A stretch of DNA of 64,000 nucleotides from Paenibacillus riograndensis SBR5 (GCF_000981585.1 NZ_LN831776.1:7383216-7447215); one strand, 5' to 3'; numbered from the stretch's first letter, positions 25,175 to 35,034 are shown. Notes: generated by a model from the letters alone, not told the origin. Program-made: numbers and translations.

Positions 25175-26232
25175 GGCTGCATAGGCAAAACCACTACACA
25201 AGCCGTCCCTTCCCCGGGGCGGCTTGTGATGGTTATGCTGCCTTCATGGATGTCCACGATTTTTTTGACCAGCGACAAGCCAAGCCCGCTGCCGCCTCCG
25301 CTGGTGCTTCTGGCTTTGTCCACCTTATAGAAACGCTCGAAGATGCGGGGCAGGTCGTCCTCGGCAATCCCGATGCCGTTATCCTTGATTTCGACTTCCA
25401 CCCGGTTATCCAGAGTCCGCAGACGGACCGTAATCATCCCGTCCTGGGGAGTGAATTTGATGCTGTTATGCAGCAGGTTGGTCCATACCTGACTCAGCAG
25501 GTCTTTTACCGCTTGGACAGTTACCTCCTCCAGTTCAGCCTCGACGTCGATATTCTTGTCCAGCCACTGCGGCTCACAAGCCAGAATCATCTCCTGGAGC
25601 TGCTTATCCAGCCGGTAGGCTGTGCGCTCGAACGGAAAGCTCTCCGCCTCCAGCGCCGACAGCTTCAGCAGATTGTCGCTGAGGCCGGAGAGGCGGCTGC
25701 CCTCTGCCTCAATAATATCGAGATAATGAGCCCTGCTCTCCGCACTCAGCCCTTCATCCCTCAGGGCGCGGGCGAAGCCGCGAATCGAGGTGAGCGGGGA
25801 CTGAATCTCATGTGAGACGTTGGAGATAAAGTCCTGGCGCATCGTTTCCATCCGGCTCAGCTCGCTGGCCATTTCGTTGATGCCTTCGACGATACTGCCA
25901 AATTGCCCGTAGCGCCGGTCGTTCTCCAGCTCGACCTTGAAGTTCCCCTTGGAGATTTGCCGCATCGCTGTAATAATGGGGATATAAAAGGCCCGTTCAT
26001 CTCCTCTCAGGCGTCCGACCAGCCCCGCGATCCCGGCCAGCAGAAACAGAATGAGAAACTGCAGCATCATCGTCAGCAATTGGGACTTATAGGGCGTAAG
26101 GGACCAGTTAAAGTGCTTCTCGAGCAGCTTTAGCCCGAAATACCCGCCGTTCCAGGAAAAATAGAAGCCTGCGATGACTATGGTTATCCCCATGACCCTT
26201 TTCACAATCTCTCCGGCTCTGCTTCTGCCCAT
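25171..26232 (-). CDS. Sensor histidine kinase
   Basis: A membrane-bound two-component kinase of 353 residues with two transmembrane segments (about 12-34 and 50-72), a very short external loop, a HAMP region around 75-130, the phosphoacceptor H141 in FISNVSHEIQSPLTSIRG, and ATPase boxes N (LLHNSIKF), G1 (DNGIGI) and G2 (GGGSGLGLSLVKKI). The small external part suggests it senses the membrane or a transporter. The ATG at 26232 directly follows the stop of the response regulator gene. Its 3' end overlaps the SDR stop by 4 bp on the opposite strand. Confidence 0.93.
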   Translation of the reverse strand: MGRSRAGEIVKRVMGITIVIAGFYFSWNGGYFGLKLLEKHFNWSLTPYKSQLLTMMLQFLILFLLAGIAGLVGRLRGDERAFYIPIITAMRQISKGNFKVELENDRRYGQFGSIVEGINEMASELSRMETMRQDFISNVSHEIQSPLTSIRGFARALRDEGLSAESRAHYLDIIEAEGSRLSGLSDNLLKLSALEAESFPFERTAYRLDKQLQEMILACEPQWLDKNIDVEAELEEVTVQAVKDLLSQVWTNLLHNSIKFTPQDGMITVRLRTLDNRVEVEIKDNGIGIAEDDLPRIFERFYKVDKARSTSGGGSGLGLSLVKKIVDIHEGSITITSRPGEGTACVVVLPMQP

Positions 26233-26910
26233 CTATTTACCCACCTCCAGGCGGTAGCCCAGACCCCGGACCGTACGGATGGCAAAACCATAGTCCTCCC
26301 GGGGAAAACGGTCACGCAAACGGCCCACATGCACATCCAGCGTACGTTCATTTCCTTCAAAATCATATCCCCAGACCTCTTCAATCAGCCGGTCACGCGT
26401 CAGCGTCTGCCCCGGATAGCTGGCCAGTTTGAACAGCAGCTCAAACTCCTTCAGCGGCAGCGTAATGCTTCCCTGGTCTGCAGTCACCTCATAGGTTTTG
26501 CGGTTCATGCGCAAACCGCCGACATTGACGCTCTGTGCAGCAGAAATCTGGTACCGCTTCAGCAGGGCTTTGACCCTGGCGATCAGCACCGGAGGCTCGA
26601 ACGGCTTGACCAGATAATCGTCGGTGCCCAGCTCGAAGCCTTTGACGATCTGCGAGGTTTCGCCTTTGGCCGTCAGCATCAGAATCGGAATATCATAGCT
26701 CCGGCGCAGTTCCTTGCACAGCTCCCAGCCATCCATATTCGGCATCATGACATCAATGACTGCAAGGTCGACTCCATTATCCTCAAGCAGCCGCAGCGCC
26801 TCGATGCCATCCGAAGCACCGAATACCTCCTCCATGCCTTCAGCTCTCAAAAAGACTTCCACCAATTCGCGGATGTGCGGATCGTCGTCCACTACCAGGA
26901 TTTTGGCCAT
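26233..26910 (-). CDS. OmpR/PhoB-type response regulator
   Basis: The receiver domain has acidic residues DDD (8-10), the phospho-acceptor D53 (LAVIDVMMPNMDGW) and Lys in YLVKPFEP. The C-terminal winged helix ends with GNERTLDVHVGRLRDRF and IRTVRGLGYRLE. The start is the ATG at 26908-26910 (MAKILVVDDD) behind GGGGGAGG. The start lies inside the 3' end of the ABC exporter gene (about 70 bp overlap), so exporter, regulator and kinase appear to form one transcript. Confidence 0.93.
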   Translation of the reverse strand: MAKILVVDDDPHIRELVEVFLRAEGMEEVFGASDGIEALRLLEDNGVDLAVIDVMMPNMDGWELCKELRRSYDIPILMLTAKGETSQIVKGFELGTDDYLVKPFEPPVLIARVKALLKRYQISAAQSVNVGGLRMNRKTYEVTADQGSITLPLKEFELLFKLASYPGQTLTRDRLIEEVWGYDFEGNERTLDVHVGRLRDRFPREDYGFAIRTVRGLGYRLEVGK

Positions 26911-28705
26911 TCTTCGCCTCCCCCTTCTCTTCACCTCCGCCGGAAAGCACCGGTGAATTCAATTGCAGCTGCTGTTCGGCAAACTCCCGGTACAGCTCAT
27001 GCTCCCGCAGCAGTTCTTCATGTGTTCCCCTGCCGGTAATCCGGCCCTTCTCCATAAAGATAATCTGATCCGCATTTACAACTGTCGCCAGCCGGTGCGC
27101 AATGACAATCGTCGTCCGTCCCTTCATCAGGTTGGACAGGGCTTTCTGCACCACTGCCTCCGACTGGCTGTCAAGGCTTGCGGTCGCTTCGTCGAGCATT
27201 AGAATCTTCGGATCACGCAGCAGCGCCCGGGCAATGGCGATCCGCTGGCGCTGTCCGCCGGACAGCTTCACTCCGCGTTCACCGACATCGGTATCATAGC
27301 CGTGCGGAAGCTCGCTGATGAAGCCGTCGGCATAAGCCATCGCCGCAGCACGGCGCAGTTCCTCCACGCCAACCTCACGGTTCAGGCCATAAGCGAGGTT
27401 GTCGGCAATCGTGCCGGAGAGCAGCGGGCTTTCCTGGGAAACATAGCCGATCAGCTTGCGCCAGGAACGCAGAGAGAAGGTCGATATCGGCTTCGCTCCC
27501 AGCTTAATCCCCCCGCTCTGCGGTTCATAAAACCTTTCCAGCAGCGAGAAAAGCGTCGTTTTGCCGCCGCCGCTCGGTCCGACAATTGCCGTCACCTGTC
27601 CCGGCAGCATGGAGAAGCTTACTCTGCTGAGCACCGGGTCGCCTGTTGTGTAGCCAAAGCTTAAATCATCGATCACAATAGGCTCTTCCGCACTCTTGGC
27701 TTCCTCCACCCCCTCGTAAATCTCCTCATCGGCCGCAAGAGTCTCTATGATCCGTTCGGAAGCGCCTTTGGCCTTTTGAATCTGGGTGAAGAACTGGGTC
27801 AGCTGGGTCAGCGGCATCACGATCTGAATCAAATACAGGATGAACGCGACCAGTTCCCCGGCCGTCAGCGCGCCGGAAGACACCTGCATTCCGCCGTAGC
27901 CGATAACGACCACCAGCAGCATCATGAATACGAAGGAGACCAGCGGACTGATCATGGCGCTGATTTTGCCCTCACGGATGCCGAAGGATAACAGGTTCAT
28001 GATTCCGGTACGTCCGGCTTCATATTCCTTCTGTTCTGCACCGGAGGATTTCACCAGCCGGATCTCGGACAAAACGCCGCTGAGCGTAGCGGTGAAGGAT
28101 GCGGTTTCGTCCTGCGTACCCTTGGAGATTTTGTACATCTGCCGGCCCAGCGGCACCAGAATCAGCGCGGACAACGGGAGTACGGTGAACAGCACCAGCG
28201 TCATTTGCCAGTTCAGATAGAGCAGCACGGCAATTGAGCCGACGATAGAGATCACCCCGGTGAACAGGCTCGCTAAATGTTCTGAGATCAGGGTTTTGAT
28301 AATCCCTGTGTCGTTCGTCATCCGGCTGACACTCTCTCCGGTGCGGTTGTCGTTGTAGTAAGCTACCGGCAGTACGAGAAATTTACGCCACAACCGGTCC
28401 CGCAGTCCCGCTACAGCCTTCTGTCCGACATAATTCAGCAGGTAGATCGAGACTCCTCCGGCAATCGTCTGGGCAATAAAAGCACCGGCAATCCCGGCAA
28501 TCTGCAGCTTGCTGACCGAAGCCAGGGAGAAGCCGTCGACCAGATTCTTGGTGAACATGGGAATCACAAGACCCACCAGGGTCGATATCATGCTAAGCGC
28601 AACAGCAAACGCCAATAGCCCATAGGAAGGCTTGGTACTGTGCAGGAGCTTCAAAAAAGACTTCAAGGACGCCCCCTGCTTCTTGTCAGATTGTTTATTA
28701 TTCAT
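26840..28705 (-). CDS. ABC exporter, fused membrane and ATPase domains
   Basis: A half-transporter of the LmrA/BmrA/MsbA type, about 621 residues, with six transmembrane segments (about 30-320) and a nucleotide-binding domain. Walker A is VGPSGGGKTT near 400, the signature LSGGQRQRIAIARALL near 500, Walker B ILMLDEATASLD, and the H-loop IAHRLATV. Such dimers export lipophilic drugs, peptides or lipids. I start at the ATG at 28703-28705 (MNNKQSD) after AAAAGGGG; the frame extends 11 codons upstream. The last 40 residues are polar (SGGGEEKGEAKNG) and overlap the following regulator gene. The two-component system behind may respond to the exported substrate. Confidence 0.92.
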   Translation of the reverse strand: MNNKQSDKKQGASLKSFLKLLHSTKPSYGLLAFAVALSMISTLVGLVIPMFTKNLVDGFSLASVSKLQIAGIAGAFIAQTIAGGVSIYLLNYVGQKAVAGLRDRLWRKFLVLPVAYYNDNRTGESVSRMTNDTGIIKTLISEHLASLFTGVISIVGSIAVLLYLNWQMTLVLFTVLPLSALILVPLGRQMYKISKGTQDETASFTATLSGVLSEIRLVKSSGAEQKEYEAGRTGIMNLLSFGIREGKISAMISPLVSFVFMMLLVVVIGYGGMQVSSGALTAGELVAFILYLIQIVMPLTQLTQFFTQIQKAKGASERIIETLAADEEIYEGVEEAKSAEEPIVIDDLSFGYTTGDPVLSRVSFSMLPGQVTAIVGPSGGGKTTLFSLLERFYEPQSGGIKLGAKPISTFSLRSWRKLIGYVSQESPLLSGTIADNLAYGLNREVGVEELRRAAAMAYADGFISELPHGYDTDVGERGVKLSGGQRQRIAIARALLRDPKILMLDEATASLDSQSEAVVQKALSNLMKGRTTIVIAHRLATVVNADQIIFMEKGRITGRGTHEELLREHELYREFAEQQLQLNSPVLSGGGEEKGEAKNGQNPGSGRRSAHPRIGGSLFES

Positions 28706-28797
28706 GGATGTTCCCCTTTTCCAGCGGATCAATTTCAAGGACGTCTGTGGTCCCCTTCCGCCTTAAATCTACTGTAACCCGGCAATGTAAACTGGAA

Positions 28798-29460
28798 TTA
28801 AACAGAGGAATCATCCGCCGGTGTGGAAACCAGCTCCAGGGCCGCTGCATAATCCTCCGGTGTGTTCATGTTGTATAAAGGTGAAGGCTCCGGACCGCCC
28901 GTGAAGCCTGCTTCCGGAATATAGAGCACCTCCAGAGCGTCCAGGCATTCCATGACTCTGAACCGCCGCCCGTGCAGCGCTTCTTCCAGAACCGGCAGCA
29001 CACGTTTATGGTAGAGCCCCAGCAGGGGCTGAACACGGCCGGTGATGGACTCTGGAACCGCAGCGTCTATCTGCAGGCTGCCCCCGCTATAATTGCGGAT
29101 CAGATCCCGGCCGGGCTCCGCAGCCGAACTCATCATATACCGCATAAATTCCGCTGAAGCAAACGGCAGATCACAGGCAGCCACTACGCTCCATTCCGTG
29201 GGCGATTGGAGCAGCGCCGCATGAAGCCCGGCCAGCGGGCCGCAGCCCGGATAAAGGTCCGGCACCTGGGTCAGCCCCAAAAACCGGTATTCCTCCCGCT
29301 CCTGCTCCCCGCAGGCTATGACCGGGCCTGCAGCCACCTTGGACAGCTCATCCGCCAGGCGGGCAATGACCGGTCTGCCGCCGAGACCGAGCAGCGCCTT
29401 ATCGCGCCCCATACGTCTGGAATATCCCCCCGACAGCAAAATCCCCGAAAACTGAGGCAT
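28798..29460 (-). CDS. mobA: Molybdenum cofactor guanylyltransferase
   Basis: MobA attaches GMP to molybdopterin to form the bis-MGD cofactor used by the DMSO-reductase superfamily, which includes the enzyme at 46842-48947. The N-terminal nucleotide-binding signature LSGGYSRRMGRDKALL is at residues 9-24. VPDLYPGCGPLAGLHAAL is near 68 and CDLPFAS near 100; both are MobA hallmarks. The 220 residues are full length. It lies 93 bp upstream of the ABC exporter on the same strand. Confidence 0.93.
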   Translation of the reverse strand: MPQFSGILLSGGYSRRMGRDKALLGLGGRPVIARLADELSKVAAGPVIACGEQEREEYRFLGLTQVPDLYPGCGPLAGLHAALLQSPTEWSVVAACDLPFASAEFMRYMMSSAAEPGRDLIRNYSGGSLQIDAAVPESITGRVQPLLGLYHKRVLPVLEEALHGRRFRVMECLDALEVLYIPEAGFTGGPEPSPLYNMNTPEDYAAALELVSTPADDSSV

Positions 29461-29643
29461 CTTTTCCCCTCCAGGCTCTCATATTTATAGCATTCTGAAG
29501 TTATCGTATCAGACTTCACAGCAGGAGAACAGCGGCAGACCTTTGCAGCAGAACAGGAACCAACCGGCTGTGCCCTCCTTGACTGGATAGATTTCAGTTT
29601 AGCGTTGCCTGTTAGAACCTTTTTTGAATCCTTGGACAATTCC

Positions 29644-29827
29644 AAGTGGAAAAAGGGTAACTAATTTGCCCAAGCACCCTGTTGTCCGCAGGTTAAGTGG
29701 AAAAAGGGTAACTAATTCAGCTCATTTCACCCCTGACTAAGCAATATGGCCCAATTAAGTTCCCTTTTTCCACCTAAAACTCCTAATTGTTGATTTTGGG
29801 GAGAAATAAGTTCCCTTTTTCCACCTA
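29644..29827. repeat. Four 51-bp-phased motifs, two in each orientation
   Basis: AAGTGGAAAAAGGGTAACTA starts at 29644 and 29695 (51 bp). Reverse-oriented copies AAGTTCCCTTTTTCCACCTA start at 29757 and 29808 (51 bp). The second pair with its spacer is also found at 23566-23633. The remaining 29461-29640 and 29830-30090 show no gene. Confidence 0.8.
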
Positions 29828-30095
29828 GTACTGCTCATCTGCTTCTTCGCAAGCGTTCGTTGGATAACGGCTATCGAATCCGGCTGGTTTCCACCCGTTC
29901 GAGTGAATTCGCTTTATTCACACCTGCTACTCCCCAACTTCGTACCTATTTTATCCACAAAGACGGTCATCGTAATTTCCTATGTAACAAAACAGACTGT
30001 TGATTTTGCAGAGGTCTGTGCTACTCTATGTTCGGAGGGGACGCTGTTCTCCGGCAGCCGGGACGGCTGGCAAACCAATCACACCCGTGCAAAAA

Positions 30096-30109
30096 TGTTA
30101 ACGTAAACA
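30096..30109. promoter_or_regulatory. Candidate CcpA cre site
   Basis: TGTTAACGTAAACA fits the cre consensus TGWNANCGNTNWCA with one mismatch and lies within a longer palindrome AAATGTT/AACATTT, 36 bp before the YesM-type kinase of a sugar operon. Confidence 0.5.
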
Positions 30110-30144
30110 TTTCTTAAGATCTTCCCTGACAAAGGAGTCATTTC

Positions 30145-31947
30145 ATGAAGCGCTATCTCGTCGACAGGCCTATTCAATCCAAATTGCTGATCTGCTTCCT
30201 GCCCATCCTGGTTTTATCCGTTGTTCTAACCGGCTTCTTCTCATATCTGTCCTCAAGCCGGCAATTAAAAGAAAACGCTTTCTATGCGCTGTCTGACACC
30301 ACCCATCAAACCGCCCTGTTCATGAACGATAAATTCATGACCATATTCGAGCAGTTAGTCAGGCTTGAGCGCAATGATGCCCTGGGCAATATTCTCTCCG
30401 GGGAAGGGCAGACAGCAGAGCAGCACCGGTATGATGATCTGATCGAGCTGCACAAGCAGCTTGACGATGTATACCATTCCTATTTTCAAATGATTGATTC
30501 CATCTTCGTGGCCTTCAATAACGGGAGGTCCTTCAATTTGCAGCAGGAATACGTCCCCCGGAAGGTACATATTGATCTGGGCGACTGGCTGAAACGCTAT
30601 AACACTTCGAAGAAGGGGTACTACTGGCTGAACAGCCATAAAGACACCGTCTTCGAAACCGTGGAACAGCGAAAGGTAATGAGCAGCTTCAAAATCATCG
30701 GCACCGAAAGCTCTCCGGTCAGCGGCATTGTGCTGATTAATTTACGGGAGAGCTATTTTCTCGACATTATGGAGAATGTGAATATCTCTCCTGGCGGGAC
30801 ACTGGTGCTGATCAGTCCGGAAGGCGCTTTATTCTCCAAAGAGCTGGATAAGGGGTATGAGCTGAGCGGAGACACGATCACCGCGCTAAGAAACAGCACT
30901 GCCAGCAGCGGCAGCTTCTCGACGGACAGCAAAGAAGGCCGTAAAATGGCTATCGCCTACAATACCCTTCCGCTTAACCATTGGGTGCTTGCGGCTGTTG
31001 TTCCCGAGAAGGACATTCTGGAGGGTGCCAACCGGATCAAGTATATCACTCTGGTGATTATGGTCTTCATTCTTATCGTGGTCAGTCTGGCGGCCGCAGT
31101 GGTCGCACGCAACCTCAGCAACCCCCTCCGCTACCTGTCCAAGCAGGTTAAGCGCTTCGAACGGGGCGATTTCACCGTCAGCTTCGCTCTGGACCAGCAT
31201 AATGAAATGGGTGTTCTGGCCCGCGGGCTCTCCGGGCTGCTGGCTTCGGTTGTCCAACTGCTGGATAAGGTGCGCAGCGAGCAGGAGAAAAAGCGCCAGA
31301 TTGAGCTTCAGGCCATGCAGGCGCAGATTCAGCCGCATTTTCTCTACAACACGCTTAGTTCGATTAAGCATCTGATCGATATGAATGAGCGGCAGCGGGC
31401 CTCGACGATGGTTAGCGCACTAACCTCCTATTTTCGGATCAGCATCAGCAAAGGCCGGGAGATCATTCCCGTCCGGGAGGAGATGGAGCATGTGCGCAGC
31501 TACCTGATGATTCTGAACATCCGCTACAGCCAGGAGTTTGACTACGAAATCAATGTGGCGGACGAGCTTCTGGAGCTTCCCATTCTCAAGCTGACGCTCC
31601 AGCCCATCGTCGAAAATGCCATTTACCACGGCATCAAAAACAAACACGGCCAGGGCCATCTTTCCGTTACCGGCTACCGCGAGGGGGATAACGCCGTTTT
31701 TGAAGTATACGACAATGGACATGGCATCAGTGAGGCCAAGCTCTCGCAGCTTCGGGCGTCACTGCAATCGGATACGGCCGCATATGAGGCCATCACTTAC
31801 GGGCTATGGAACGCGCATATGCGCATTGTGCTGCATTTCGGGAGCAGCTACGGATTACAGCTGGACAGCGAAGAAGGAGTATACACACGGGTGAAGGTAT
31901 ACCTTCCCTATGCCAACGAGGCGAAAGGAGAGAGTACCGATGCTTAA
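30145..31947 (+). CDS. YesM-family sensor histidine kinase
   Basis: A 600-residue kinase with transmembrane segments at about 12-32 and 299-322 enclosing a dCache-like extracellular sensor. HAMP (NPLRYLSKQVKRFERGDF) and the HisKA_7TM-type phospho-acceptor QAQIQPHFLYNTLSSIKHL (His about 398) follow. The ATPase domain shows QPIVENAIYHGI and YDNGHGISE. This LytS/YesM family pairs with AraC-type regulators to control carbohydrate ABC transporters. It begins behind AAAGGAG, and its last codons overlap the regulator start by 8 bp. The ligand is probably an oligosaccharide or the substrate-loaded binding protein. Confidence 0.94.
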   Translation: MKRYLVDRPIQSKLLICFLPILVLSVVLTGFFSYLSSSRQLKENAFYALSDTTHQTALFMNDKFMTIFEQLVRLERNDALGNILSGEGQTAEQHRYDDLIELHKQLDDVYHSYFQMIDSIFVAFNNGRSFNLQQEYVPRKVHIDLGDWLKRYNTSKKGYYWLNSHKDTVFETVEQRKVMSSFKIIGTESSPVSGIVLINLRESYFLDIMENVNISPGGTLVLISPEGALFSKELDKGYELSGDTITALRNSTASSGSFSTDSKEGRKMAIAYNTLPLNHWVLAAVVPEKDILEGANRIKYITLVIMVFILIVVSLAAAVVARNLSNPLRYLSKQVKRFERGDFTVSFALDQHNEMGVLARGLSGLLASVVQLLDKVRSEQEKKRQIELQAMQAQIQPHFLYNTLSSIKHLIDMNERQRASTMVSALTSYFRISISKGREIIPVREEMEHVRSYLMILNIRYSQEFDYEINVADELLELPILKLTLQPIVENAIYHGIKNKHGQGHLSVTGYREGDNAVFEVYDNGHGISEAKLSQLRASLQSDTAAYEAITYGLWNAHMRIVLHFGSSYGLQLDSEEGVYTRVKVYLPYANEAKGESTDA

Positions 31948-33232
31948 ACTGCTGATTGTGGACGATGACAAGTGGATTCGGGAAGGCCTGCGGGCCAACG
32001 TAAACTGGAGCCGGGAAGGCATTGAAGTAGTTGCAACCGCTGCCAACGGCGAGGAGGGCTGGGAGCTGGTGCAGAAGCTCCGGCCGGACATCCTACTGAC
32101 GGATATTCAAATGCCGCTGCTGGACGGCCTGCAGCTTGCCGAGAAGGTTAATGAGCGTTACGCCTTGACCAAGATTATTTTCCTGACCGGCTACGACGAT
32201 TTCTCCTATGCCAAGAAGGCTCTGGACCTGCAGGCTTCCGGTTATATTCTGAAATACGAGGACAATGAGGTTATCCTGCAATCCGTTGCCGGGACAGGGA
32301 ACAATCTGCGGAGGGAGAAGCGTGAACTGGAAAAGGCCAGAAAGAGCCAGAGCCTGATTGAGAATAAATTTTTTGCCGACCTGCTGTCGGGGGTTCCCAG
32401 TGTGGATTGGGCCCGCCGGGAGATGGAGCTTCTGGGAATCCAATCGGAAGGCCCCTATTTCCGGGTCGCGGTGATCCAGCCTGAAGATCTGCAGCGCTTC
32501 TCCCGGCCCGGAATAATGGAGAACACCGAGCTGCTGCTGTTCTCCATTCAGAACATATGTGCAGAGCTGTTCACAAGCCGCCTGCCCAAGCCTTTTTTTG
32601 TCCCTTATAACCACCGGATCAATATTATCTTTAACCTGGCAGACACAGACGGGGCATCATCATCGGGCTGCTCACTGGCCACACTTTTGGAGGACATCCG
32701 CCATACGATTGAGACCTGTCTGAAGATCCCTGTCAGCATCGGTGTGGGTACAGTCTGCGAAGGCTTCGGGCAAATCCCCCAATCCTACAACAAGGCCCTG
32801 ACTGCGGCCCATATGAAGGATGTCGCGGGCAGACCCGGACTTTTTTTCTGTGACGAGCTGAGCCATTCCCAGCATTCCCACCATACCCTGCTGAAGCAGA
32901 TGGAGAGCTATATTCACAAAAATTATGCCGACGAGAACCTCAGCCTTGCAGCCATCGCCGGTGAAATTCACATTTCTCCGTCGTATGTAAGCACATTGTT
33001 CAAAAAATACAGGGAAATCAACGTCATTGAATACGTAATCCGCATCCGGATGGAAAAAGCCGCTGAGCTGCTGAAGCAGACGGATTGCAAATCCTATGAG
33101 ATCAGTGAAAAGGTAGGATACGGCAATCCCCAATATTTCAGCGTGCTGTTCAAAAAGCATTTTGGCATGTCCCCGTCCGATTACCGGAAATCACAGCGGG
33201 ATGAACTGTCAAAGAAAACAAACAACCTTTGA
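31940..33232 (+). CDS. YesN-family response regulator with AraC domain
   Basis: The 430-residue protein has a receiver domain (DDD at 8-10, D55 in ILLTDIQMPLLDG, K in ILKYED), a middle region of about 170 residues, and a C-terminal AraC HTH pair (LSLAAIAGEIHISPSYVSTLFKKY, then YEISEKVGYGNPQYFSVLFKKHFGMSPSDYR). I start at the ATG at 31940 after AAAGGAGAG. It presumably activates the downstream ABC transporter and glycosidase genes when phosphorylated by the overlapping kinase. Confidence 0.94.
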   Translation: MLKLLIVDDDKWIREGLRANVNWSREGIEVVATAANGEEGWELVQKLRPDILLTDIQMPLLDGLQLAEKVNERYALTKIIFLTGYDDFSYAKKALDLQASGYILKYEDNEVILQSVAGTGNNLRREKRELEKARKSQSLIENKFFADLLSGVPSVDWARREMELLGIQSEGPYFRVAVIQPEDLQRFSRPGIMENTELLLFSIQNICAELFTSRLPKPFFVPYNHRINIIFNLADTDGASSSGCSLATLLEDIRHTIETCLKIPVSIGVGTVCEGFGQIPQSYNKALTAAHMKDVAGRPGLFFCDELSHSQHSHHTLLKQMESYIHKNYADENLSLAAIAGEIHISPSYVSTLFKKYREINVIEYVIRIRMEKAAELLKQTDCKSYEISEKVGYGNPQYFSVLFKKHFGMSPSDYRKSQRDELSKKTNNL

Positions 33233-33290
33233 AATATATCTTATTCAGTGCATGCGCCTTCTGGATTACGATTGTTCTGGAGGTGCGGTT

Positions 33291-34202
33291 ATGGAAATTA
33301 CGCGACAAAGAAAACGAAAGAAAGGGGAGGCCTGGATTCCTTACCTGCTGATTGCCCCCACGGTGCTGCTGATTGCAGGTATCCTCATATTTCCGATTTT
33401 CAGGGTATTCGACCTGAGTGTTCAAAGCTATGATTTCACCCGTCTGCAGGATGCGGGCTATATCGGACTGGAGAATTTCCGCCATATTTTTACGGAGGAT
33501 GACCTCTTCTACTCCACGCTCGTCACTACGCTGAAATGGGTATTTTCCGAGGTGGCCCTTCAGCTGGTATTCGGACTGATTGTGGCTCTGCTGCTTAACC
33601 AGTCTTTCCGGCTGCGCGGTCTGGTCCGTTCGCTGGTGCTGGTCCCCTGGGCCGTGTCGGGAGTGCTGACCACAATGCTGTGGTCGCTGATGTTCAACCA
33701 GCATATCGGGATCATCAACGACATCCTGCTGAAGCTTGGCATCATTCACGAAAAGATTGCCTGGCTCGCCAATCCGGACACCGTATTCGGTTCCGTGGTC
33801 TTCGCTGAGCTGTGGCGGGGTATTCCCTTCTTTGCCATCACGCTGCTTGCAGCCTTGCAGACTATACCGCATGAGGTGTATGAATCCTGTGAGGTGGACG
33901 GGGCCGGAAAGCTGAAGAAGCTGTTCCATATTACGCTCCCTTATCTGAAGGAGAGCATTATCTTCGCCACGCTGCTCCGGGCGATCTGGGAGTTCAACTC
34001 GATTGACATGATTTTTACGATGACTAATGGCGGACCGATGGATATGACAACGACACTGCCGATTTACATGATGAAGACCTCGATCCTGGAGGGCAACTAC
34101 GGTTACGGATCGGCGCTTGGCGTGGTGACCTTCCTGTTCCTGATGATCTTTGTCATTCTGTATCTGAAGCTTAACCGGGCAGGAGGTATGCAGGATGAGT
34201 AG
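33291..34202 (+). CDS. CUT1 sugar ABC transporter permease (MalF/UgpA-like)
   Basis: A 303-residue inner-membrane permease with six predicted segments. The cytoplasmic EAA loop reads YESCEVDGAGKLKKLFHITLPYLK near residue 215, matching the E-A-A-x3-G-x9-I-x-L-P contact for the ATPase. I start at the ATG at 33291 (MEITRQRKRK) behind CTGGAGGTG. No ATPase gene is in the cluster; CUT1 systems of this type share a common MsmX-like ATPase encoded elsewhere. It overlaps the next permease by 8 bp. Confidence 0.94.
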   Translation: MEITRQRKRKKGEAWIPYLLIAPTVLLIAGILIFPIFRVFDLSVQSYDFTRLQDAGYIGLENFRHIFTEDDLFYSTLVTTLKWVFSEVALQLVFGLIVALLLNQSFRLRGLVRSLVLVPWAVSGVLTTMLWSLMFNQHIGIINDILLKLGIIHEKIAWLANPDTVFGSVVFAELWRGIPFFAITLLAALQTIPHEVYESCEVDGAGKLKKLFHITLPYLKESIIFATLLRAIWEFNSIDMIFTMTNGGPMDMTTTLPIYMMKTSILEGNYGYGSALGVVTFLFLMIFVILYLKLNRAGGMQDE

Positions 34203-35034
34203 CAAAACCGCCCGCCGGATCGGGAGCAAGCTGCTTTTTTACATTCCGCTGGCCTTGACGCTGATCCTTGTGCTCGTGCCGTTTCTGTGGGCCATTTCCA
34301 CTTCTCTAAAAAAAGAAACGGATATCATGAGCCCGGTGATTCATTATCTGCCGCAGCCCTTTACCTTTGAGAATTATATCAGCGTGTGGAACGAAAATAA
34401 CTTCTCGCAGTATTTTCTGAACAGTCTGCTGGTATCGGTCATGTCGGTCGTAGTGATTACCCTGCTGTCCGTGATGAACGGGTACGCGATGAGCCGGTTT
34501 AAGTTCAAGGGGAAAAGCGCGTTTATGCTGATCCTGCTCGCTACCCAAATGATGCCCGTGATCCTGTTCGTGATTCCGCTGTTTCTGATTTTCAAGAATC
34601 TCGGGCTGATCAACACTCCTTACTCGCTGGTCCTTTTCTATATTGTGCTACAGGTACCGTTTAACACGATACTGATGCAGGGCTTCATCTCTTCCACACC
34701 GAAGGAAATTGACGAAGCGGGCATGGTGGATGGAGCAGGCCGATTCCGCATCATCTTTGCCATTATCGCACCGATTGTGCTTCCGGGCATTGTGGCGACC
34801 AGCGCCTTTGCATTCATTGGGGTGTGGAATGAGTTCCTGGTCGCCTTCTCCTTCATTACAACCCCGGACCGCTTCACCATCCCGATCGGGCTTAAGTTCA
34901 TGATTGGGGAGTTCAGCGTGCAGTACGCTTCATTGGCGGCGGGCAGCATCATCGGCCTTATCCCGCCTGTGCTGCTGTTCATGTACATCCAGCGTTATCT
35001 GGTGGAAGGTCTCGGCGGTGCCGTCAAAGGCTGA
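34195..35034 (+). CDS. CUT1 sugar ABC transporter permease (MalG/UgpE-like)
   Basis: The second permease (279 residues) has an N-terminal membrane helix (LLFYIPLALTLILVLVPFLWA), five further segments and the EAA loop KEIDEAGMVDGAGRFRIIFAIIAPIVLP near residue 175. The N-terminal SKKETDI region is typical of MalG partners. It is translationally coupled to the previous gene and followed by the binding protein. Confidence 0.94.
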   Translation: MSSKTARRIGSKLLFYIPLALTLILVLVPFLWAISTSLKKETDIMSPVIHYLPQPFTFENYISVWNENNFSQYFLNSLLVSVMSVVVITLLSVMNGYAMSRFKFKGKSAFMLILLATQMMPVILFVIPLFLIFKNLGLINTPYSLVLFYIVLQVPFNTILMQGFISSTPKEIDEAGMVDGAGRFRIIFAIIAPIVLPGIVATSAFAFIGVWNEFLVAFSFITTPDRFTIPIGLKFMIGEFSVQYASLAAGSIIGLIPPVLLFMYIQRYLVEGLGGAVKG

